Shown: positions 9,453 to 17,933 of the stretch, piece after piece
Layout of the letters: every line of letters begins with the position of its first letter
How positions within the stretch are numbered: the first letter of the stretch is position 1
Origin: Paraburkholderia sp. CNPSo 3272
Lineage (GTDB): Bacteria > Pseudomonadota > Gammaproteobacteria > Burkholderiales > Burkholderiaceae
Reading direction: 5' to 3'
DNA: 64,000 nt
NCBI RefSeq assembly: GCF_024206495.1
Contig: NZ_JAMBPQ010000016.1
Span: forward strand, 1-64,000
Program-made: the position numbers and the translations under genes
The notes under the pieces: generated by a model
The model's database searches: none
What the model saw: the letters and a program-made list of their open reading frames with translations, nothing else
What the model was told of the DNA's origin: nothing

Positions 9453-10142
9453 ATGACGCAATTCCGCATCGCTCCCAGCATTCTCTCCGCCGACTTCGCG
9501 CGTCTTGGCGAGGAAGTCCGCAATGTCGTCGCTGCCGGCGCCGACTGGATCCATTTCGACGTGATGGACAACCATTACGTGCCGAACCTCACCATCGGCC
9601 CGCTGGTGTGCGAGGCGATCCGCCCGCACGTGAGCGTGCCCATCGACGTGCATCTGATGGTGCGCCCGGTCGACCGCATCGTGCCCGACTTCGCCAAGGC
9701 CGGCGCGAACCTCATCAGCTTCCACCCGGAAGGCTCGGACCACATCGACCGCACGCTCTCGCTGATCCGCGACCACGGCTGCAAGGCGGGCCTCGTGTTC
9801 AACCCGGCCACGCCGCTGAATTACCTCGACCACGTGATGGACAAGCTCGATCTCGTGCTCATCATGTCGGTCAATCCGGGCTTCGGCGGCCAGTCGTTCA
9901 TCCCCGAGGCGCTCAACAAGCTGCGCGAGGCGCGCGCGAAGATCGACGCCTACACGGCCCGCACGGGCCGCGAAATCCACCTCGAAGTGGACGGCGGCGT
10001 GAAGGTCGACAACATCGCCGAAATCGCGGCGGCTGGCGCGGACACCTTCGTGGCGGGCTCGGCGATCTTCGGCAAGCACGACTACAAGACCGTGATCGAC
10101 GAGATGCGCGCGCAACTCGCGACCGCGGCAAACGCAAAATGA
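9453..10142 (+). CDS. rpe: ribulose-phosphate 3-epimerase
   Basis: A 229-aa TIM-barrel epimerase that interconverts ribulose 5-phosphate and xylulose 5-phosphate. Conserved metal and catalytic segments are present: IAPSILSADFARL, WIHFDVMDNHYVPNLTIGP, IDVHLMV, IMSVNPGFGGQ and VDGGVK. A start at 9444 would add three residues. No good ribosome site separates them, so 9453 is chosen from the family's usual N-terminus. Its stop overlaps the gph start by ATGA. Confidence 0.94.
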   Translation: MTQFRIAPSILSADFARLGEEVRNVVAAGADWIHFDVMDNHYVPNLTIGPLVCEAIRPHVSVPIDVHLMVRPVDRIVPDFAKAGANLISFHPEGSDHIDRTLSLIRDHGCKAGLVFNPATPLNYLDHVMDKLDLVLIMSVNPGFGGQSFIPEALNKLREARAKIDAYTARTGREIHLEVDGGVKVDNIAEIAAAGADTFVAGSAIFGKHDYKTVIDEMRAQLATAANAK

Positions 10143-10846
10143 ACGCCCCCATCAGGTTCACCGCGCCGCGCATCGAAGCGGCGCTGATCGACCTCGACGG
10201 CACGATGGTCGACACCGCCGACGACTTCGCCGCCGGCCTGAACGGTATGCTCGCGCAGCTCGACGCCGATGAAACCACGCGCGAGGAAGTGATGGGCTAC
10301 GTGGGCAAGGGCTCGGAGCACCTGATCCGCAGCGTGCTCGCGCCGCGCTTTGCCGCGGACAACGTCGAGGCGCGCTTCGACGAAGCGCTCGCGCTCTACC
10401 AGGACGAGTACGCGAAGATCAACGGCCGTCACACGCATCTGTACCCGGACGTCGAAGCGGGCCTCGCGGCGCTGCGCGACCAGGGCATCAAGCTCGCGTG
10501 CGTGACCAACAAGCCGCACCGCTTCGCCGTCGAGCTGTTGCAGCAATACGGCCTCGCACAGTACTTCGAAGTGGTGCTCGGCGGCGACAGCCTCGCGAAG
10601 AAGAAGCCCGACCCGCTGCCGATGCTCACCGCCTGCGAGCGCCTGGGAGTCACGCCAGCGGCAGCGGTGGCGATCGGCGATTCGGAGAACGATGCGATCG
10701 CGGGCCGCGCGGCCGGCATGGCCACGCTCACGGTGCCCTATGGCTATAACCACGGCCAACCTGTACAAAAAATCGAATCGGATGGTATAGTTGCCTCGCT
10801 GCTCGACGCCGCCAAGGCAGTCGCAGCGCACAATGATCTGACTTAA
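10139..10846 (+). CDS. gph: phosphoglycolate phosphatase
   Basis: A 235-aa HAD phosphatase that removes 2-phosphoglycolate. It has motif I DLDGTMVDTADDF near residue 17, motif II in VTNKPH, and motifs III/IV in KKKPDPLP and GDSENDAIAGRAAG. The ATG overlaps the rpe stop in ATGA, so the pair is coupled. The rpe-gph-trpE order is typical of beta- and gammaproteobacteria. Confidence 0.94.
   Translation: MNAPIRFTAPRIEAALIDLDGTMVDTADDFAAGLNGMLAQLDADETTREEVMGYVGKGSEHLIRSVLAPRFAADNVEARFDEALALYQDEYAKINGRHTHLYPDVEAGLAALRDQGIKLACVTNKPHRFAVELLQQYGLAQYFEVVLGGDSLAKKKPDPLPMLTACERLGVTPAAAVAIGDSENDAIAGRAAGMATLTVPYGYNHGQPVQKIESDGIVASLLDAAKAVAAHNDLT
10762..10791 (+). promoter_or_regulatory. candidate trp promoter inside the 3' end of gph
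   Basis: A -35-like TGTACA (10762-10767) and -10 TATAGT (10786-10791) are 18 bases apart and lie about 80 bases before the Trp-rich leader peptide. The placement would start a transcript just ahead of the leader. This is an inference from position and box match only. Confidence 0.4.
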
Positions 10847-10873
10847 GTTCTCAACTGAACGTCAACTATCCTC

Positions 10874-10948
10874 ATGTTTCTGAATAAAAAACGGAGTCTG
10901 AGCACGATCGACCGGGGAGCCTGGCCCTGGCGTCGCTGGTCGCGCTAA
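10874..10948 (+). CDS. trpL: trp operon leader peptide
   Basis: A 24-codon reading frame with tryptophans at residues 17, 19 and 22 and a TAA stop. Three Trp codons in six near the end of a short frame, just upstream of an RNA hairpin set and trpE, is the signature of a transcription-attenuation leader peptide. Ribosome stalling at these codons would signal low tryptophan. The ribosome-binding site is weak, which is the main reservation. Confidence 0.75.
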   Translation: MFLNKKRSLSTIDRGAWPWRRWSR

Positions 10949-11003
10949 CCTCATCCGAGGTTCGCTGAAGTTGCGTATTCGTCTTTCTTCAGCACCGTTT
11001 TTT
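10947..11003 (+). terminator. trp attenuator (candidate)
   Basis: Directly after the leader peptide a stem AACCTC/GAGGTT (10947-10962) is followed by GCTGAAG/CTTCAGC (10964-10970 with 10987-10993) and a run of six T (10998-11003). The second stem plus T run looks like the terminator hairpin and the first like an alternative fold. The remaining leader (11004-11330) up to trpE has no gene I recognise. Confidence 0.65.
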
Positions 11004-11330
11004 ACTTCGCTGCGCACTCGCGCGTGTCTCGACTCTAAACTGTTGCGGTAACCCGTCGGCTGGTCCGGCCGTTGGCTTTCGTGGTCCCTTGCGTGTCGTT
11101 TCGCCGTTCGCGGCGAAGTGCGCAAGGCGCGATCGGCTACGCCTCACCTTCCGTCGATGTACCGCACGCCGGCCCGGCAAGCGCTTCATCATGAGCGCGA
11201 TCCTGGGCCGCACGAGCGAGCGCCAGCGGCCATCAAGCACTCAAAAACAAACGCCTCGCGCTCACCGCGCGCCCCGTTTTGAGCCGCACTGGGCCCGCAC
11301 CGCGACTGGCAGCACGAACAGGACCGGAAC

Positions 11331-12824
11331 ATGACCGAACTCGAATTTCAGTCCCTCGCCAACGAGGGCTACAACCGCATCCCGCTGATCGCCGAAGCGC
11401 TCGCCGATCTCGAAACGCCGCTCTCGCTGTATCTCAAGCTCGCGCAGCCGGAGCGCGGCGGCGCCAATTCGTTCCTGCTGGAGTCCGTGGTGGGCGGCGA
11501 GCGCTTCGGGCGCTATTCGTTCATCGGCCTGCCGGCGCGCTCGCTGATCCGCACGCGCAACGGCGTTTCGGAGGTCGTGCGCGACGGCCAGGTGATCGAG
11601 ACGCACGACAGCGATCCACTCGAATTCATCGCGAACTACCAGGCGCGCTTCAAGGTCGCGCAGCGTCCGGGCCTGCCGCGTTTCTGCGGCGGTCTCGCGG
11701 GCTACTTCGGCTACGACGCGGTGCGCTACATCGAGAAGAAGCTCGCCGACACCTGCCCGACCGACGACCTCGGCCTGCCCGACATCCAGTTGCTGCTGAC
11801 CGAAGAGGTCGCCGTCATCGACAATCTCGCGGGCAAGCTGTACCTCATCGTCTACGCCGATCCGCAAACGCCCGAGGCCTACACCAAGGCGAAGCACCGC
11901 CTGCGTGAACTCAAGCAGCGCCTGCGCACCACGGTGCAGCCGCCGGTGACCTCGGCGAGCGTGCGCACCGAAACGTTCCGCGAGTTCAAGAAGGACGATT
12001 ACCTCGCCGCCGTGCGCAAGGCGAAGGAATACATCGCCGCGGGCGAGCTGATGCAGGTGCAAGTGGGCCAGCGCCTCAGCAAGCCGTATCGCGACAATCC
12101 GCTGTCGCTCTACCGCGCGCTGCGCTCGCTCAACCCGTCGCCGTACATGTACTACTACAACTTCGGCGAATTCCACGTGGTGGGCGCGTCGCCGGAAATT
12201 CTCGTGCGCCAGGAAAAGCGCGGCGAGGACCGCATCGTGACGATCCGTCCGCTCGCGGGCACGCGGCCGCGCGGCAACACGCCCGAGCGCGACGCCGAAC
12301 TCGCGACCGAGCTGCTCAACGACCCGAAGGAAATCGCCGAGCACGTCATGCTGATCGACCTCGCGCGCAACGACGTGGGCCGCATCGCCGAGATCGGTTC
12401 GGTGGCCGTCACCGACAAGATGATCATCGAGAAGTACTCGCACGTGCAGCACATCGTGAGTTCGGTGGAAGGCAAGCTCAAGCCCGGCATGAACAATTTC
12501 GACGTCCTGCGCGCCACCTTCCCGGCCGGCACGCTCTCGGGCGCGCCGAAGGTTCGTGCGATGGAACTGATCGACGAACTGGAGCCGGTGAAGCGCGGGC
12601 TCTACGGCGGCGCGGTCGGCTATCTTTCGTTCAACGGCGAGATGGACCTCGCGATCGCGATCCGCACCGGCCTCATCCACAACGGCAATCTGTATGTGCA
12701 GGCCGCCGCGGGCGTGGTTGCCGATTCGGTGCCCGAGTCCGAATGGCAGGAAACCGAGAACAAGGCGCGCGCCGTGCTGCGCGCCGCCGAGCAGGTGCAG
12801 GACGGCCTCGACAGCGACTTCTGA
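11331..12824 (+). CDS. trpE: anthranilate synthase component I
   Basis: A 497-aa enzyme that makes anthranilate from chorismate and ammonia, with glutamine amidotransfer from TrpG. The N-terminal part holds the LLES tryptophan feedback-site motif (NSFLLESVVGGERFGRYSF). The C-terminal chorismate-binding domain has IRPLAGTRPRG, DLARNDVGR and PAGTLSGAPKVRAMELID. It is separated from trpG by only 14 bases. Control is likely by feedback and by the upstream leader. Confidence 0.97.
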   Translation: MTELEFQSLANEGYNRIPLIAEALADLETPLSLYLKLAQPERGGANSFLLESVVGGERFGRYSFIGLPARSLIRTRNGVSEVVRDGQVIETHDSDPLEFIANYQARFKVAQRPGLPRFCGGLAGYFGYDAVRYIEKKLADTCPTDDLGLPDIQLLLTEEVAVIDNLAGKLYLIVYADPQTPEAYTKAKHRLRELKQRLRTTVQPPVTSASVRTETFREFKKDDYLAAVRKAKEYIAAGELMQVQVGQRLSKPYRDNPLSLYRALRSLNPSPYMYYYNFGEFHVVGASPEILVRQEKRGEDRIVTIRPLAGTRPRGNTPERDAELATELLNDPKEIAEHVMLIDLARNDVGRIAEIGSVAVTDKMIIEKYSHVQHIVSSVEGKLKPGMNNFDVLRATFPAGTLSGAPKVRAMELIDELEPVKRGLYGGAVGYLSFNGEMDLAIAIRTGLIHNGNLYVQAAAGVVADSVPESEWQETENKARAVLRAAEQVQDGLDSDF

Positions 12825-12838
12825 GCGGAGAAAAGACC

Positions 12839-13414
12839 ATGTTGCTCATGATCGACAACTACGATTCGTTTACCTACAACATCGTCCAGTACTTCGGCGA
12901 GCTCGGCGAAGACGTTCATACGTACCGCAACGACGAAATCACCATCGACGAAATCGCGAAGCTCAACCCCGCGCGCATCTGCCTCTCGCCCGGACCGAGC
13001 AACCCGCAGCACGCGGGCATCACGCTCGAGGTGTTGCGCGAATTCGCAGGCAAGACGCCGATTCTCGGCGTGTGCCTCGGCCATCAGGCGATTGGCGAAG
13101 CGTTCGGCGGGCGCGTCGTGCGGGCAAAGACCATCATGCACGGCAAGGTGAGCCAGATCGAAACCGACTGCAAAGGCGTGTTCGCCGACCTGCCGAAGCA
13201 CTTCAACGTCACGCGTTATCACTCGCTCGCCATCGAGCGCGAGTCGCTGCCCGACTGTCTCGAAGTGTCGGCCTGGACCGAAGACGGCGAAATCATGGGC
13301 GTGCGTCACCGCGAGCTTGCGGTGGAAGGCGTGCAGTTCCATCCGGAATCGATTCTCTCGGAGCACGGCCATGCCCTCTTCGAGAATTTCCTGAAGCAAA
13401 CCAAGAGCGCTTGA
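12839..13414 (+). CDS. trpG: anthranilate synthase glutamine amidotransferase subunit
   Basis: A 191-aa class I glutamine amidotransferase that supplies ammonia to TrpE. The catalytic cysteine sits in ILGVCLGHQAIGEAFGG and the His-Glu pair in VQFHPESIL. In this organism it is separate from the TrpD phosphoribosyltransferase, unlike the E. coli fusion. Because the same motif occurs in PabA it might also serve folate synthesis. Confidence 0.96.
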   Translation: MLLMIDNYDSFTYNIVQYFGELGEDVHTYRNDEITIDEIAKLNPARICLSPGPSNPQHAGITLEVLREFAGKTPILGVCLGHQAIGEAFGGRVVRAKTIMHGKVSQIETDCKGVFADLPKHFNVTRYHSLAIERESLPDCLEVSAWTEDGEIMGVRHRELAVEGVQFHPESILSEHGHALFENFLKQTKSA

Positions 13415-13431
13415 CCCGGAGGCGACTAATC

Positions 13432-14460
13432 ATGATTACCCCGCAGGAAGCGCTCCAGCGCACGATCGAGCATCGCGAGATTTTTCACGACGAGATGCTC
13501 CACCTCATGCGCCTCATCATGCGCGGCGAGCTTTCGCCCGTGCAATCGGCGGCCATCCTCACCGGCCTGCGCGTGAAGAAGGAAACCATCGGCGAGATCA
13601 CGGCCGCGGCGACGGTGATGCGCGAGTTCGCGAATCACGTCGAGGTGAAGGACAACTCGAACTTCATCGACATCGTCGGCACCGGCGGCGACGGCTCGCA
13701 CACGTTCAATATCTCCACGGCTTCGATGTTCGTGGTCGCCGCAGCCGGCGCGAAGGTCGCCAAGCACGGCAACCGGGGCGTCTCCAGCAAGTCGGGCAGC
13801 GCGGACGTGCTCGAAGCGCTCGGCGTGAACATCGACCTGCAGCCGGACCAGGTGGCCGCCTCGATCGCCGAAACGGGCGTGGGCTTCATGTTCGCGCCCA
13901 ACCACCATCCCGCGATGAAGAACATCGCTCCCGTGCGCCGCGAACTGGGCGTGCGCACGATCTTCAACATCCTCGGGCCGCTCACGAATCCGGCCGGCGC
14001 GCCCAATCAGCTGATGGGCGTGTTTCATCCGGATCTCGTCGGGATTCAGGTGCGCGTGATGGAGCGCCTTGGCGCAAAGCATGTGTGCGTCGTCTACGGC
14101 AAGGACGGCATGGACGAAGTCTCGCTCGGAGCGGCCACGCTCGTCGGCGAACTGAAGGACGGCCAGATTCGCGAGTACGAGATTCATCCCGAAGACTTCG
14201 GCATGCAGATGGTCTCGAACCGTTCGCTCAAGGTCGAAAACGCCGACGAGTCGAAGGCGATGCTGCTCGGCGCGCTTTCGAACGAGGCGGGCACCGCGCG
14301 CGAGATCGTCGCGCTGAACGCGGGCACGGCGCTCTATTCGGCGAACGTGGCGGACTCGATCGCGGAAGGCATCACGCTTGCGCGTGAAACGCTCGCAAGC
14401 GGCCGCGCGCGCGCCAAAGTCGACGAACTGGTACGCTTCACGCAACAGTTCAAACGCTGA
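13432..14460 (+). CDS. trpD: anthranilate phosphoribosyltransferase
   Basis: A 342-aa enzyme that joins anthranilate and PRPP, the second committed step of tryptophan synthesis. The PRPP and Mg sites are visible in DIVGTGGDGSHTFNIST and KHGNRGVSSKSGSADVLEALG, with the anthranilate channel segment HHPAMKNIAPVRRELGVRTIFNILGPL. A purine-rich GGAGG precedes the ATG. The next gene, trpC, starts 29 bases after its stop, across a short hairpin plus T run. Confidence 0.97.
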   Translation: MITPQEALQRTIEHREIFHDEMLHLMRLIMRGELSPVQSAAILTGLRVKKETIGEITAAATVMREFANHVEVKDNSNFIDIVGTGGDGSHTFNISTASMFVVAAAGAKVAKHGNRGVSSKSGSADVLEALGVNIDLQPDQVAASIAETGVGFMFAPNHHPAMKNIAPVRRELGVRTIFNILGPLTNPAGAPNQLMGVFHPDLVGIQVRVMERLGAKHVCVVYGKDGMDEVSLGAATLVGELKDGQIREYEIHPEDFGMQMVSNRSLKVENADESKAMLLGALSNEAGTAREIVALNAGTALYSANVADSIAEGITLARETLASGRARAKVDELVRFTQQFKR

Positions 14461-14489
14461 TCCAGCACCGTTTTTTGCCCCCGAACATC

Positions 14490-15275
14490 ATGAGTGACAT
14501 CCTCGAAAAGATCATCGCGGTCAAGCGCGAAGAAGTGCGCGCCGCCGAGCAGAGCGCCCCGCTCGAAGAACTGCGTCTGCAGGCGAGCACGCGCGACCTG
14601 CGCGATTTCGTCGGCGCGTTGCGCGCGAAACACGACAACGGGCAGGCCGCCGTGATCGCCGAAGTGAAGAAGGCGAGTCCATCGAAGGGCGTGCTGCGCG
14701 AAAACTTCCAGCCCGCCGAAATCGCGCGCTCGTACGCCGAGGGCGGCGCGGCCTGCCTCTCCGTGCTGACCGACGTGCAGTTCTTCCAGGGCAGCGCCGC
14801 GTACCTCGAAGCCGCGCGCGCCGCGTGCAACTTGCCGGTGCTGCGCAAGGATTTCATCGTCGATCCGTATCAGGTCCTCGAGGCCCGCGCGATGGGCGCC
14901 GACGCGATCCTGCTGATCGCCGCCGCGCTCCAGCCCGGCGAAATGCGCGACCTCGAAGCATTCGCGCATTCGCTCGGTCTCGCGGTGCTCGTCGAAGTGC
15001 ACGACCGCGCAGAACTCACGCACGCGCTGACGCTGAAGACGCCGCTCATCGGCATCAACAATCGCAATCTGCGCACGTTCGAAACCACGCTGGATACGAC
15101 CATCGGCATGCTCGACGACGTGCCCGAAGACCGCATCGTCGTGACCGAGTCGGGCATTCTCTCGCGTGCGGACGTCGAGAAAATGCGCGCGCTTTCCGTG
15201 CACACGTTCCTCGTGGGCGAGGCGTTCATGCGCGCCGAACAGCCGGGCGCGGAACTCGCCCGCATGTTCTTCTGA
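14490..15275 (+). CDS. trpC: indole-3-glycerol phosphate synthase
   Basis: A 261-aa TIM-barrel synthase converting carboxyphenylamino-deoxyribulose phosphate to indole-3-glycerol phosphate. Signature segments are VIAEVKKASPSKGVLRENF, LRKDFIVDPYQVLEARAMGADAILLI and VVTESGILSRADV. The start MSDILEKI is chosen over an upstream TTG at 14475. It is monofunctional, without the PRAI (TrpF) domain of E. coli. Confidence 0.96.
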   Translation: MSDILEKIIAVKREEVRAAEQSAPLEELRLQASTRDLRDFVGALRAKHDNGQAAVIAEVKKASPSKGVLRENFQPAEIARSYAEGGAACLSVLTDVQFFQGSAAYLEAARAACNLPVLRKDFIVDPYQVLEARAMGADAILLIAAALQPGEMRDLEAFAHSLGLAVLVEVHDRAELTHALTLKTPLIGINNRNLRTFETTLDTTIGMLDDVPEDRIVVTESGILSRADVEKMRALSVHTFLVGEAFMRAEQPGAELARMFF

Positions 15276-15287
15276 TCGCGCGACGCC

Positions 15288-15914
15288 ATGGGTATCGAAC
15301 GCGAAATCAAGCTCTCGCTGCCGCGCGACCTGGTGGACGCGGCGCTGCATCTCTTCGAGACGCGGGCCGGCAAGCCGGGTCGTGCTATCCGGCTCGAAAA
15401 CATCTACTTCGACACCCCGGCGCTTGCGCTCGCGCGCGCAAAGAGCGCGCTGCGTCTGCGCCGCGCCCCCGAAGGCTGGCTGCAGACGTTCAAAACGGTG
15501 GGTGCGGCGCAAAACGGGCTGCATGCGCGCCACGAGTGGGAAATGCCGGTGACGGGCGAAGCGCTCGAAGTCGACCGGCTGCTGCGCGAGTGTGATGAAG
15601 CCGGGGTTTCGACGGCGCTTTCGCAGGCCGCCGCGAAGCTGATCCCGCTCTTTCGCACCGACTTCCAGCGCACGCTGTGGACGCTCGAAGTCGACGGCGC
15701 GCAAGTGGAAGCGGCCATCGATCAAGGCGAAGTCACTGCGGAAGTGAACGGCGAAACACGGCGCACGCCGATCTGCGAAATCGAACTAGAACTAAAGTCG
15801 GGCGACGAAGCGGCATTGCACACGCTCGCCGCAGAACTTGCGCAAGCGCTGGCAGGCCTCGCGCCGGACGACATCAGCAAAGCCCAGCGCGGATACAAGC
15901 TGCGCGAAGGCTGA
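15288..15914 (+). CDS. CYTH-domain triphosphatase-like protein
   Basis: A 208-aa protein consisting of a CYTH (triphosphate tunnel metalloenzyme) domain. The defining ExExK motif is at the very start (MGIEREIKL), with further tunnel residues in LRLRRAPEGWLQTFKT, RHEWEMPV, FRTDFQRTLW and CEIELELKSGD. Relatives such as YgiF hydrolyse inorganic triphosphate. The CHAD domain often fused to it is absent. It starts 12 bases after trpC and may be read from the trp transcript. Confidence 0.85.
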   Translation: MGIEREIKLSLPRDLVDAALHLFETRAGKPGRAIRLENIYFDTPALALARAKSALRLRRAPEGWLQTFKTVGAAQNGLHARHEWEMPVTGEALEVDRLLRECDEAGVSTALSQAAAKLIPLFRTDFQRTLWTLEVDGAQVEAAIDQGEVTAEVNGETRRTPICEIELELKSGDEAALHTLAAELAQALAGLAPDDISKAQRGYKLREG

Positions 15915-16083
15915 GAACGACGGGGCGCGGCTTCGGCGCGCTGCATAAACGCGCCCAATCCCTCAGGAAAAGCGCGCAAAAAAGTGCTGTTAGTTGCAAG
16001 ATGAGCGCCGATGCCGGAAAGGCCGCCCGGTCGCGCTCGCGCCGGATTGAATCGCCGCGCAATTGCTGCGACACTTGCCGCCC

Positions 16084-17043
16084 ATGACCTCCATGAAACG
16101 CCCGCGCGTCGCGATGCCGGTGCAAGCCACGCTGTTCGACGACGATCTGTCCGAGGCAGCGCAAGCCACGCTCGACGAGCCGCCGCTGCCCGAAATCGAC
16201 CCGCGCCAGATCACGATCTTCTCGCTGTTCGACGCCGACGAGTTCCCGGCGCCCGAGCGCACGCACGCCGTTATGCCCGCCCCCGCCATGCCCCACGAAC
16301 CCGCCACGCCGCAGGCCGCCATCGACACCACGCGCCTCGAAGACCAGTTCGACGCGCTGCCCGCCGCCTGGCGCGAGCTGCTCGCGCCTTTCATCGCGAG
16401 CGACGCCTATGCGCCGCTGTGCCGCTTCGTCGACGACGAGCGCGCCGCCGGCAAGACCGTCTACCCCGCCGACGTGTTCCGCGCGCTGCGCCTCACCTCG
16501 CCCGACGACGTAAAGGTCGTGATCCTCGGCCAGGACCCGTACCACGGCGACGATAGGGGCACGCCGCAGGCGCACGGCCTGGCCTTCTCGGTGCCCCCTT
16601 CGGTGCGCCCGCCGCCTTCGCTGCGCAACATCTTCAAGGAGATCGCGGCCAGCCTCGGCATTCAGGCGCCGACACACGGCTGCCTCGACGCCTGGGCGCG
16701 CCAGGGCGTTCTGCTGCTGAACACGGTGCTGACCGTCGAGCGCGCGAGCGCCGCGAGCCACGCGAAGCGCGGCTGGGAGCGCTGCACCGACACGCTGATC
16801 CAGCAACTCGCCGCGCGCCATGAGAACCTCGTGTTCATGCTGTGGGGCGCGCACGCGCAGAACAAGCGCGCGCTGCTCTCGGGAGCGCATTGCGTGCTGG
16901 AAGCACCGCATCCGTCGCCGCTTTCCGCGCATCGCGGCTTTCTCGGCTGCGGGCATTTCGCGCAGGCCAACGACTATCTGCAGGCGCACGGCCGCCAGCC
17001 GATTGACTGGCGTTTGCCGGAGGAAGGCCTCGTGCTCGCCTGA
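16084..17043 (+). CDS. ung: uracil-DNA glycosylase, family 1
   Basis: A 319-aa glycosylase that removes uracil from DNA. The catalytic GQDPYHG motif puts the active-site aspartate at D151, and the DNA-intercalation loop HPSPLSAHRGFLGC is near the C-terminus. The catalytic domain is standard, but there is an unusual N-terminal extension of about 85 residues, rich in Asp, Glu, Pro and Ala, compared with the E. coli enzyme. Its early segment QATLFDDDL is reminiscent of a short protein-binding peptide, for example to the sliding clamp, but this is an inference. Confidence 0.94.
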   Translation: MTSMKRPRVAMPVQATLFDDDLSEAAQATLDEPPLPEIDPRQITIFSLFDADEFPAPERTHAVMPAPAMPHEPATPQAAIDTTRLEDQFDALPAAWRELLAPFIASDAYAPLCRFVDDERAAGKTVYPADVFRALRLTSPDDVKVVILGQDPYHGDDRGTPQAHGLAFSVPPSVRPPPSLRNIFKEIAASLGIQAPTHGCLDAWARQGVLLLNTVLTVERASAASHAKRGWERCTDTLIQQLAARHENLVFMLWGAHAQNKRALLSGAHCVLEAPHPSPLSAHRGFLGCGHFAQANDYLQAHGRQPIDWRLPEEGLVLA

Positions 17044-17075
17044 GCCGCCTGGGCCTCGCGGTTCCACGCACAATG

Positions 17076-17109
17076 AAAAACGCCACGAGATCGCTCTCGT
17101 GGCGTTTTT
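17076..17109. terminator. bidirectional terminator ung / azoR
   Basis: A 10-bp perfect stem (CGCCACGAGA / TCTCGTGGCG) with a TCGC loop is flanked by five A on the left and five T on the right, between two convergent genes. Confidence 0.9.
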
Positions 17110-17138
17110 GCTTTTACAGCCGTCGATCGTGCTGCGCT

Positions 17139-17735
17139 TTAGGCTGCAGCGATCGCCTCACGCGCGCCCGCGAGCGCTGCGCTTGCCGCGTCCGGGCCCA
17201 TGTTCAGGCCTTCGGCGTAGATGAAGTTCACGTCGGTCATGCCGAGGAAGCCGAGGAACGACTTCAGGTACGGCGTCTGGCTGTCGTGCGCGGTGCCTTG
17301 ATACTTGCCGCCGCGTGCCGAAACGACATGCACCTTCTTGCCGTTCACGAGGCCTTCGGGACCGTTCGCGGTGTAGCGGAACGTGATGCCGGCGCGCGCG
17401 ATCCAGTCGAAGTACGTCTTGAGCTGCGACGAGACGCCGAAGTTGTACATCGGCGCACCGATCACGATGATGTCCGCTGCCTGCAGTTCCGCGATCAGCG
17501 CGTCGCTGCGTGCGGCGATGGCCTGCTGCTCCGGCGTGCGCTGCTCGACCGGCGTGAAGAACGCGCCGAGCACGGCGTCGTCGAGGTGCGGCAGCGGATC
17601 GGCTTGCAGGTTGCGCGTGACGACTTGCGCGCCCGGATTCGATTGTTGCAGCCTGGCCGTCAATTCATTGACGAGCAGCGTCGACTGGGCGCCTTGCGAG
17701 CGGGCGGCGGAATTGATTTGCAGGATCGTGGTCAT
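17139..17735 (-). CDS. azoR: FMN-dependent NADH:quinone/azo reductase
   Basis: A 198-aa flavodoxin-fold reductase of the AzoR family, which reduces quinones and azo dyes with NADH and FMN. FMN-binding segments are visible: the N-terminal ILQINSAARSQGAQSTLL loop, PMYNFGVSSQLKTYFDWI and SARGGKYQGTAHDSQ. The start at 17735 has GGAGC upstream. The open frame extends to 17900 but lacks family similarity there. Confidence 0.93.
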   Translation of the reverse strand: MTTILQINSAARSQGAQSTLLVNELTARLQQSNPGAQVVTRNLQADPLPHLDDAVLGAFFTPVEQRTPEQQAIAARSDALIAELQAADIIVIGAPMYNFGVSSQLKTYFDWIARAGITFRYTANGPEGLVNGKKVHVVSARGGKYQGTAHDSQTPYLKSFLGFLGMTDVNFIYAEGLNMGPDAASAALAGAREAIAAA

Positions 17736-17933
17736 GGTGGCTCCTTCGGGTCTCAGTTGCGCAAAGTTGCGCGAGTGAAGGCATTGTGTTTTTTTACCGC
17801 GCCCCGAAAAAGTAGTCCGCCGACGACGCATTGTTGCAACGATAGAACAATCACCGGCATGAAAAACCGGCGTGGAATCCATCGCCCCTACGCCGCTCAT
17901 GGCGCCCCATGCCGCCGTGTCCCGCCCAGCGGC

